From Reyranella sp. (GTDB taxonomy: Bacteria; Pseudomonadota; Alphaproteobacteria; Reyranellales; Reyranellaceae), in NCBI GenBank assembly GCA_016780605.1, contig JADHLS010000230.1, forward strand, positions 1 to 7,803: a stretch of DNA of 7,803 nt, in the 5' to 3' direction. The notes below the pieces were generated by a model. That model did no database searches and had not been told where the DNA came from. It saw only the letters and a list, made by a program, of their open reading frames with translations. Positions 1 to 5,554 of the stretch are shown here, one piece after another. Position 1 is the stretch's first letter. Every line of letters starts with the position of its first letter. The translations under genes were made by a program, and so were the position numbers.

Positions 1-98
1 ACCAGCAGATCCTCGACGCCATGAGCGGCAACATCTGTCGCTGCGGCACCTACCCCCGCATCCGCGCCGCCATCAAGCGCGCGTCGGGCAGTGCGTAA
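1..98 (+). CDS. C-terminal end of [2Fe-2S] small subunit of a molybdenum hydroxylase (IorA/CoxS type), partial
   Basis: Only the last 31 codons are present (first full codon at 3, TAA at 96-98); the 5' part lies left of the window. The fragment contains [16 protein letters not shown], the signature of the second, helical [2Fe-2S] cluster-binding domain of the xanthine dehydrogenase family. The two visible cluster cysteines are encoded at 36-38 and 42-44. In this family the small subunit passes electrons from the molybdenum centre of the large subunit to an external acceptor. The separate large subunit with a Tat signal 14 bases downstream fits the two-subunit isoquinoline 1-oxidoreductase (IorAB) arrangement. 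A three-subunit CoxSML-like enzyme is less likely, because no FAD subunit gene lies between or just after them. Small subunits of this type usually lack a signal and would be exported together with the folded large subunit (family knowledge, not visible here). Confidence 0.9.
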   Translation, partial: QQILDAMSGNICRCGTYPRIRAAIKRASGSA

Positions 99-105
99 GG
101 GAGGG
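97..105 (+). promoter_or_regulatory. Ribosome-binding site of the iorB-like gene
   Basis: The purine run AAGGGAGGG overlaps the end of the upstream stop codon and ends 7 bases before the ATG at 113. It is a strong Shine-Dalgarno match that supports this start and translational coupling between the two hydroxylase subunits. Confidence 0.8.
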
Positions 106-112
106 CACGACC

Positions 113-2401
113 ATGACCAAAACATCGGAAATCAACAACGTCGCGCGCCGCTCGGTCCTGCTGGGACTCGCTGCGGGTACCTTCGTGCTCTCGGCCCGGC
201 TTTCCTCGCCGGCTCGGGCGCAGGAAAAGAAATACGGCGGCGAGGGCATGCCAGGCGGCCTCAAGGACGATCCGCGCCTGTTCCTCTCGATCGCCGAGGA
301 CGGCACGGTCAGCCTGTTGTGCATCCGCGCCGAGATGGGCCAGGGGATTCGCACCGGCTTTGGCACGGTGGTGGCGGACGAGCTGGAAGCAGACCTCGGT
401 CGCGTCAAGGTGCTGCAGGCGCCGGGCAATCAGGGGCGCTTCGGTAACCAGGACACCGACGGCTCGCGCAGCATGCGCCACCATTTCGAGCCGCTTCGTC
501 GCATCGCGGCGGCGGCCCGGCAGATGCTCGAGCAGGAAGCGGCCGTCCGCTGGAGCGTCCCCGTCACCGAGGTCAAGGCGGAGAATCACGGCATCGTGCA
601 TGGCCCGAGCGGTCGCCGCCTCGACTACGGCGCCCTCGCCAAGGGCGCGGCGGCCCGGCCGGTGCCGGCGCGGGACACTTTGCTCCTCAAGGGACCGAGC
701 CAGTTCCGCTACATCGGCAAGGACGTTCCCCTGATCGACAATTTCGACATCACCACGGGCAAGGCCACCTTCGGCATCGATGCCCGCGTCGACGGCATGG
801 CCTACGCCGTTGTCGCACGGCCTCCGGTCTTCGGCGGCAAGGTCAACAGCTATGACGCCGCCAAGACGATGAAGGTGCCGGGCGTGCTCAAGGTCGTCGT
901 CATCGAGCCGCCGACCGAGCCGGTCGTGTTCCAGCCGCTGGGCGGCGTTGCCGTCATCGCGGAGAACACCTTTGCCGCCATCAAGGGACGCTCGCAGCTT
1001 GAGATCCAATGGGACGATGGGCCGAACGCCAGCTACGATTCGGTCCAGTACCGAAAGTCACTGGAAGAGGCCGCCGCCAAGTCCGGCAAGGTGGTGCGCA
1101 ACGATGGCGACGTCGACAAGGCGTTGGAGGGCGCGGCCAAGCGCTTCACTGCTGAGTACTACGTCCCGCACCTGGCGCAGGCGCCGATGGAGCCGCCGTC
1201 GGCCACCGCGCGCGTCACCGCCGCGGGCTGCGAGGTCTGGGCCAGCGCGCAGAACTCGGAGGCGATCCGCACCGACCTGTCGAAGCGCTTCAACATGCCG
1301 ATCGACAAGGTCACGGTGAACAATCTGCTGCTGGGCGGCGGCTTCGGCCGCAAGTCTAAGCCGGACTTCGCCAGTGAAGCGGCGATCTGCTCCCACGCCA
1401 TGGGCGGCCGGCCGGTGAAGCTCACCTTCACCCGCGAGGACGACCTGCAGCACAGCTTCTTCCACACCGTGTCGGTCGAGCGGGTCGAAGCGGGTGTCGA
1501 CGGCAACGGCAAGCCGGTCGCCTGGCTGCACCGCACCGTGGCGCCGACCATCGCCGCGATCTTCGCGACCGGCGCCAACCATGAGGCGCCGTTCGAGCTG
1601 GCGATGGGAGCGGTGGACAACCCCTTCGCCATACCCAACTTCCGGGTCGAGAACCCGGAAGCAGCGGCGCACACCCGCGTCGGCTGGTTCCGCTCGGTAT
1701 CCAACATTCCGCACGCCTTCGCCATCCAGAGCTTCGCGGCGGAGCTGGCGGCATCCCTGGGGCGCGACCCCAAGGATTATCTGCTCGAGCTGATCGGGCC
1801 GCCGCGCCTGATTGATGCAGGCGCCATGTCCGATGCCTGGCTCTACGGCGAGGACCCCAAGCGCTATCCGTTCGACACCGGACGGCTGCGCGCTGTGATC
1901 GAGAAGGCGGCGGGCGAGGCGGGTTGGGGACGCAAGCTGGAGCAGGGCCGTGGGCTCGGCATTGCGGCCCATCGCAGCTTCGTCAGTTATACGGCGGTCG
2001 TCACCGAAGTCGCGGTGAACCCCAAGGGCGAGCTTACGATACCGCGGGTCGACATCGCCTTCGATTGCGGCGCGGTGGTCAGTCCCGACCGCGTGCGCGC
2101 GCAGCTCGAAGGCGCCTGCGTGCAGGGCATCAGCCTCGCGACGCTGGGCGAGATCAGCTTCAAGAACGGCCGCCCGCAGCAGACCAACTTCGACGCTTAT
2201 GAGCTGACGCGCATTGACGGGGCGCCGACGGAGATCCGCACGCACCTCGTCAACACGGGTGCCTTCGACAAGCCGATGGGCGGCGTCGGCGAACCGGGCG
2301 TGCCACCGGTTGCGCCGGCGCTCGCCAACGCGATCTTTGCCGCCACCGGCAAGCGCATCCGCAGCCTGCCGATCCGGGACCAGCTGGCCGGCAAGGTGTA
2401 G
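113..2401 (+). CDS. iorB: Molybdopterin-binding large subunit of xanthine dehydrogenase family, IorB-like, Tat-exported
   Basis: A 762-residue protein, about the usual IorB length. It begins with a Tat signal: twin arginines at residues 12-13 in ARRSVLLG, a weakly hydrophobic stretch, and a likely ARA|Q cleavage after residue 36. Family motifs run in order: EMGQGIRTG (74-82), an aldehyde oxidase/xanthine dehydrogenase a/b hammerhead at about 210-302 (TGKATFGID, PGVLKVV), QAPMEPP (356-362), the molybdopterin-contacting GGGFGRK (408-414) and, near the end, GVGEPGVPP (724-732), whose Glu727 matches the catalytic glutamate of molybdenum hydroxylases. The enzyme would hydroxylate an N-heteroaromatic or aldehyde carbon using water as the oxygen source. 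It likely pairs with the [2Fe-2S] subunit upstream and works in the periplasm. Position 356 is Gln where I recall relatives often having His. The substrate cannot be predicted. No XdhC-type chaperone or cytochrome c partner gene is in the window. The symbol is given by family resemblance only. Confidence 0.92.
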   Translation: MTKTSEINNVARRSVLLGLAAGTFVLSARLSSPARAQEKKYGGEGMPGGLKDDPRLFLSIAEDGTVSLLCIRAEMGQGIRTGFGTVVADELEADLGRVKVLQAPGNQGRFGNQDTDGSRSMRHHFEPLRRIAAAARQMLEQEAAVRWSVPVTEVKAENHGIVHGPSGRRLDYGALAKGAAARPVPARDTLLLKGPSQFRYIGKDVPLIDNFDITTGKATFGIDARVDGMAYAVVARPPVFGGKVNSYDAAKTMKVPGVLKVVVIEPPTEPVVFQPLGGVAVIAENTFAAIKGRSQLEIQWDDGPNASYDSVQYRKSLEEAAAKSGKVVRNDGDVDKALEGAAKRFTAEYYVPHLAQAPMEPPSATARVTAAGCEVWASAQNSEAIRTDLSKRFNMPIDKVTVNNLLLGGGFGRKSKPDFASEAAICSHAMGGRPVKLTFTREDDLQHSFFHTVSVERVEAGVDGNGKPVAWLHRTVAPTIAAIFATGANHEAPFELAMGAVDNPFAIPNFRVENPEAAAHTRVGWFRSVSNIPHAFAIQSFAAELAASLGRDPKDYLLELIGPPRLIDAGAMSDAWLYGEDPKRYPFDTGRLRAVIEKAAGEAGWGRKLEQGRGLGIAAHRSFVSYTAVVTEVAVNPKGELTIPRVDIAFDCGAVVSPDRVRAQLEGACVQGISLATLGEISFKNGRPQQTNFDAYELTRIDGAPTEIRTHLVNTGAFDKPMGGVGEPGVPPVAPALANAIFAATGKRIRSLPIRDQLAGKV

Positions 2402-2416
2402 CTCGGCGAAATAGCG

Positions 2417-2445
2417 CTGCCTCCCCAGCTTCGCTGGGGAGGCAG
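2417..2445 (+). terminator. Perfect 13-bp hairpin after iorB; terminator-like or dispersed palindromic repeat
   Basis: Left arm CTGCCTCCCCAGC (2417-2429), loop TTC, right arm GCTGGGGAGGCAG (2433-2445), with no mismatches. It begins 15 bases after the iorB stop codon. The stem is long and G/C-rich, but only a GTTGTT stretch follows and there is no proper T run, so intrinsic termination would be weak or imperfect. CCCCAGC/GCTGGGG palindromes resemble intergenic palindromic repeats scattered in some alphaproteobacterial genomes (recollection, not checked). The right arm contains GGGGAGG, so the structure could also hide a ribosome-binding site for the next gene. Confidence 0.6.
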
Positions 2446-2473
2446 GCGTTGTTAGTATCGCTCTCGCAATCGC

Positions 2474-2480
2474 GGGAGGA
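2474..2480 (+). promoter_or_regulatory. Shine-Dalgarno-like sequence near the acyl-CoA synthetase start
   Basis: GGGAGGA lies 16 bases before the ATG at 2497, longer than the usual spacing, but only 4 bases before an in-frame ATC at 2485. A second candidate, GGGGAGG at 2436-2442 inside the hairpin, is 6 bases before an in-frame TTG at 2449. These sites leave the true start of the gene open. Confidence 0.45.
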
Positions 2481-2496
2481 AACCATCGCCGAGATC

Positions 2497-4110
2497 ATGG
2501 ACGGCGTCACCATCGGCGCGGCCTTCGCCGCCGCCGTCGCCGCGCACGCCGATCGCCCGTTCCTGGCGGTACCTGCCAACGAAGGCCGCGACTACCTGCC
2601 GACGGGCTTCGAGATCTCGTACGGCGAGGCCGGCAAGCGCATCGCCGAGCTGGCAGCGGTCTACCGGCAGGCGGGCTACGGCATCGGCCACCGCGTCGCG
2701 ACGCTGCTGGAGAACCGTCCCGAGCACGTGCTTCACACGCTGGCGCTGAACAGCATCGGCGTCTGCTGCGTGCCGATCAATCCTGACTACCGCGCCGCCG
2801 AGATCGCGTATCTCATCGACCACAGCGAGCCCGACCTCGTCCTGACCCTGGGCGCGCGCGAGGCCTCCATCGCTGCTGCCCTCGCCGAGAGCGCACACCA
2901 GCCGACCGTCTTCCTGTCGGAGAGGTTCGGCGGACCGCTGCCCAAGGTCGCGAGGCCGGCGCACGACGCCCAGCCGTTGCCGGAAACTGCCGCCAGTATC
3001 CTTTACACCTCCGGCACCACGGGCCGGCCCAAGGGCTGCGTGCTGAGCCACGGATACGAGATCGCCTCGGGGGCCTGGTACGCCGCACTAGGTGGCGCGG
3101 CCGGGCTGCGTACCGGCCAGGACCGCATCTACAACCCGTTGCCGCTCTATCATGCCAATGCCGGCGTGGTGTCCCTGATGGGTGCGATCCTGACCGGCAA
3201 CTGCCAGATCCAGCCCGATCGCTTCCATCCGCAGCGCTGGTGGCGCGAGGTCGCCGAGACCGGCGCCACCGTCGTGCATTACCTCGGCGTGATCGCACCG
3301 GTGCTGTTGAAGCTGCCGGAGGGCGAATACGAGCGGCGGCACAAGGTCCGCTTCGGCATCGGCGCCGGCATCGAGCCCGAGCTCCACGCCGCGTTCGAGA
3401 AGCGCTTCGGGTTTCCCATGATCGAGCTCTGGGGCATGACCGAGATGGTGCGCGTGCTGGGCGACACGGTCGAGCCGCGCCAGGTCGGCACCCGCGCCTT
3501 CGGCCGCGCCGTGCCCGGCGTCGAGGTGCGCGTCGTCGATGACGAGGATCGCGACCTGGCTGACGGGCGGCCCGGCGAGCTGCTGGTCCGCCATTCGGCG
3601 GAGACGCCACGGCGCGGTTGCTTCTCGGGCTACCTTAAGGACGAGGCGGCGACCGAAGCGGCGTGGCGCGGCGGGTGGTTCCACACTGGCGACGTCGTCA
3701 CCCGCGACGCCGACGGCATGCTGCACTTCGTCGAGCGCAAGAAGAACATCATCCGCCGGTCGGGCGAGAACATCGCGGCGGCCGAGATCGAGGCCGTGCT
3801 GCTGACTCATCCCGATGTGCAGCAGGCCGCCGTCATGGCCGTGGCCGACGAGTTGCGCGACGAAGAGGTGCTGGCCTGCATCGTGCTCAAGCGCCCGATG
3901 CCGGACAAGGAAGCGGCGGCGGCGCTGTTCCAGCATTGCAATCAGCGCCTCGCCTACTACAAGCCGCCGGGCTGGATCCATATCGTGCCCAGCCTGCCGA
4001 CGACGGGCACGCAGAAGATCCAGAAGCACACGATCTATCCCGCCGGCACCGATCCGCGCACGCTGCCCGAGATCATCGACATGCGCGTGCTGAAGCGGCG
4101 CTCGTCCTAG
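2497..4110 (+). CDS. Acyl-CoA synthetase (AMP-forming), class I adenylate-forming enzyme
   Basis: A 537-residue protein when started at the ATG at 2497. An in-frame TTG at 2449 would add 16 residues. I prefer the ATG because similarity to the family begins just after it (TIGAAFAAAVAAHADRPFL). Core motifs, numbered from the ATG: the ATP phosphate-binding loop TSGTTGRPKG (171-180), WGMTE (312-316), the ATP-ribose TGD (397-399), the hinge segment RKKNIIRRSGEN (414-425), and a C-terminal TGTQKIQK whose first Lys (507) fits the catalytic lysine of the adenylation step. The protein converts a carboxylic acid, ATP and CoA to acyl-CoA, AMP and pyrophosphate, in the cytosol. The RRSGENIAAAEIE hinge and YYKPPGWI tail recall CaiC-like and medium/long-chain acyl-CoA ligases, but the acyl substrate cannot be read from the sequence. 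The gene follows iorB after a hairpin, so it may be a partly separate transcription unit. Confidence 0.9.
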   Translation: MDGVTIGAAFAAAVAAHADRPFLAVPANEGRDYLPTGFEISYGEAGKRIAELAAVYRQAGYGIGHRVATLLENRPEHVLHTLALNSIGVCCVPINPDYRAAEIAYLIDHSEPDLVLTLGAREASIAAALAESAHQPTVFLSERFGGPLPKVARPAHDAQPLPETAASILYTSGTTGRPKGCVLSHGYEIASGAWYAALGGAAGLRTGQDRIYNPLPLYHANAGVVSLMGAILTGNCQIQPDRFHPQRWWREVAETGATVVHYLGVIAPVLLKLPEGEYERRHKVRFGIGAGIEPELHAAFEKRFGFPMIELWGMTEMVRVLGDTVEPRQVGTRAFGRAVPGVEVRVVDDEDRDLADGRPGELLVRHSAETPRRGCFSGYLKDEAATEAAWRGGWFHTGDVVTRDADGMLHFVERKKNIIRRSGENIAAAEIEAVLLTHPDVQQAAVMAVADELRDEEVLACIVLKRPMPDKEAAAALFQHCNQRLAYYKPPGWIHIVPSLPTTGTQKIQKHTIYPAGTDPRTLPEIIDMRVLKRRSS

Positions 4111-4167
4111 ACCAACTTACCCGGCAGGTAATCGACCGCCGCCTGTCGCCGACTTAGCTTCCGCGAC

Positions 4168-4659
4168 ATGGAAAGACGAGACCTCTTGCGAAGCATCGCA
4201 GCCGCCGGCGTCGCCTCGTCGCCGCTGCGATCCGGGCTCGCCAACGCCCAGCCTCAATCCAAGCCCCAATCCCAGAGGAGAGTTGTGATGAGCAACGTGA
4301 ACGAAGCCGTCGTGCGCTATCTGGCCGCCTGGAACGAGCCCGACGCCAAGCGGCGCCGCGAACTGGTGGCCAAGGCGTGGACCGACGATGGCACCTACAT
4401 CGATGCGGCGCGCGACGGTCGCGGTCACGACAACCTCGATGCCATGATCGCGACGGCGCAGAGCCATTTCCCCGGCTATCGCCTGCATCTGGCGAGCGGC
4501 ATCGAAGCGCACCACGACTACCTGCGCTTCAGCTGGGTCGCCGGCGGCACGCCTGATGCGCCGCTCTACATCAAGGGCACGGACTTCGTCGTGGTGGCGG
4601 GCGACGGCCGGATCAAGTCGGTGGTGGGCTTCGTCGACGCCGCGCCGGCGCGCGCCTGA
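4168..4659 (+). CDS. SnoaL-like / NTF2-fold protein with possible Tat leader; two in-frame starts
   Basis: From the ATG at 4168 the product is 163 residues; from the ATG at 4288 it is 123. Residues 45-158 (long numbering) have the look of a SnoaL/NTF2-like domain: YLAAWNEPDAKRRREL, WTDDGTYIDAARDG, a HFPGY segment and a closing DGRIKSVVGFVD. Family members are small cone-shaped alpha+beta barrels, acting as isomerases, hydrolases, cyclases or plain binding proteins; no specific reaction can be assigned. The first 40 residues look like a Tat signal: MERRDLLRSIAAAGVA, then ANA|Q near residue 27. However, no Shine-Dalgarno precedes 4168, while a strong one precedes 4288. The gene may yield an exported and a cytosolic form, or the leader may be a relic. 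It lies 57 bases after the ligase gene and 17 before the hydrolase gene, probably in one operon with the latter. Confidence 0.8.
   Translation: MERRDLLRSIAAAGVASSPLRSGLANAQPQSKPQSQRRVVMSNVNEAVVRYLAAWNEPDAKRRRELVAKAWTDDGTYIDAARDGRGHDNLDAMIATAQSHFPGYRLHLASGIEAHHDYLRFSWVAGGTPDAPLYIKGTDFVVVAGDGRIKSVVGFVDAAPARA
4275..4282 (+). promoter_or_regulatory. Internal ribosome-binding site for the short NTF2-fold product
   Basis: GAGGAGAG lies 5 bases before the internal ATG at 4288, with the AGGAG core 7 bases away. Read in the long frame it is encoded largely by AGG AGA, two consecutive arginine codons that are normally rare in such a G/C-rich genome, which suggests the bases are kept for ribosome binding. 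A GTG sits directly before the ATG. Confidence 0.65.
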
Positions 4660-4664
4660 GCAAA

Positions 4665-4672
4665 GAGGAGGG
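4665..4672 (+). promoter_or_regulatory. Ribosome-binding site of the alpha/beta hydrolase gene
   Basis: GAGGAGGG lies in the 17-base gap after the NTF2-fold gene and ends 4 bases before the ATG at 4677 (AGGAG core 6 bases away). It supports this start, and hence the Tat-like N-terminus, and suggests co-translation with the gene upstream. Confidence 0.75.
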
Positions 4673-4676
4673 CGCC

Positions 4677-5552
4677 ATGAACAGGAGAGATGCGCTCGCC
4701 GCTGCCGGGGTCGCGGCCCTTGCCGCCGCGGCAAGCCGGCCGGCCGATGCCGCAACGCCGGAGGCGCGGCGGCCGTCCTTCGTCGATACCGACGACGGGG
4801 CGAGCCTTTTCTACACCGACTGGGGGATGGGCAAGCCTGTGCTCTTCACCCATCCATGGGGGCTCAGTGCCGAGATCTGGGAGTACCAGCTTACTGAGCT
4901 GGTCGACGAAGGCCTGCGCTGCGTCGCCTATGATCGGCGAGGTCATGGACGATCGACCGACCCGGGCCGCGGCTACGACTACGACCGGCTGGCGGACGAT
5001 CTCGCGGCCGTCACCAACCAGCTCGACCTGCGGGACGTCACGCTCGTCGGCTATTCGATGGGCAACGGTGAAGCGGTGCGCTACCTGCAGCGCCACGGCA
5101 GCACCCGCATCGCGCGCCTGGTGATGGTGAGCCCAGTGGGACCCCGCAGTGAGAGCAACTTCCTGCCCCTGATCGCGGCCATGAAGCAGGATCGGCCGGC
5201 ATTCTTCGCCAAGGGCGTCGCGGCCTTCACCGGCGGCCATCCTTCGGTCTCGCCGGCGATGACCGAATGGGTGGCCGGGCAATTCATGCGCGCCTCGCCC
5301 AAGGCCAGCATCGATTGCCTGCGCACCATCTCCGGCAGCGACCTCCAGGCGGACATGCGCGCGGTCACCGTGCCGACATTGGTTCTCCATGGCGACAAGG
5401 ACGTGGTCAATCCGCTGGAGAGGTCGGCGCGAAAGATCGTCGAACTGATCCGCGGCAGTACGCTCAAGATCTACGAAGGCGCGCCGCACGGCATTGCCAT
5501 CAGCCATCGCGAGCGACTGACCCAGGAGATCCTGGCCTTTGTCCGGGACTGA
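4677..5552 (+). CDS. Alpha/beta hydrolase, haloperoxidase-like, with Tat-type signal peptide
   Basis: A 291-residue protein. The N-terminus, MNRRDALAAAGVAALAAAAS followed by ADA|A, reads as a Tat signal with cleavage near residue 25. The rest is a typical alpha/beta-hydrolase: an oxyanion-loop HPWG (59-62), YDRRGHGRS (85-93), the nucleophile elbow GYSMGNG with Ser127, LHGDKD with Asp242 as the likely acid, and GAPHG with His271. The complete triad argues for an active enzyme. Best resemblance is to the cofactor-free chloroperoxidase/esterase group (canonical HGWP, GFSMGG). Members usually hydrolyse esters or lactones, and their perhydrolase activity in vitro is a side reaction, so the physiological substrate is unknown. 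Export would place it in the periplasm alongside the hydroxylase. It is the last gene of the plus-strand run and is directly preceded by the NTF2-fold gene. Confidence 0.88.
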   Translation: MNRRDALAAAGVAALAAAASRPADAATPEARRPSFVDTDDGASLFYTDWGMGKPVLFTHPWGLSAEIWEYQLTELVDEGLRCVAYDRRGHGRSTDPGRGYDYDRLADDLAAVTNQLDLRDVTLVGYSMGNGEAVRYLQRHGSTRIARLVMVSPVGPRSESNFLPLIAAMKQDRPAFFAKGVAAFTGGHPSVSPAMTEWVAGQFMRASPKASIDCLRTISGSDLQADMRAVTVPTLVLHGDKDVVNPLERSARKIVELIRGSTLKIYEGAPHGIAISHRERLTQEILAFVRD

Positions 5553-5554
5553 CC

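Noticed and set aside
50..1009. Minus-strand open frame of 319 codons
   Set aside because: Antisense shadow of the hydroxylase subunit genes; low-complexity Arg/Asp/His composition and no motif.
1058..2245. Long minus-strand open frame (395 codons) opposite the hydroxylase large subunit gene
   Set aside because: It lies wholly inside a clear, motif-rich plus-strand gene; its translation is Arg/Ala/Asp/His-rich with no recognisable domain, as expected for an antisense frame in G/C-rich DNA.
3088..4029. Minus-strand open frame of 313 codons
   Set aside because: Antisense to the acyl-CoA synthetase, whose core motifs are all intact in the plus frame.
4117..4131. TTACC-N5-GGTAA inverted repeat between the ligase and NTF2-fold genes
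   Set aside because: Arms of only 5 bases, a single copy and no visible promoter nearby; it could be an operator but there is too little to support one.
4187..4200. TGCGA-N4-TCGCA inverted repeat in the NTF2-fold leader
   Set aside because: Short arms inside coding sequence; expected by chance in this composition.
4566..5507. Minus-strand open frame of 313 codons
   Set aside because: Antisense to the hydrolase gene, which has a complete catalytic triad and a good ribosome-binding site.
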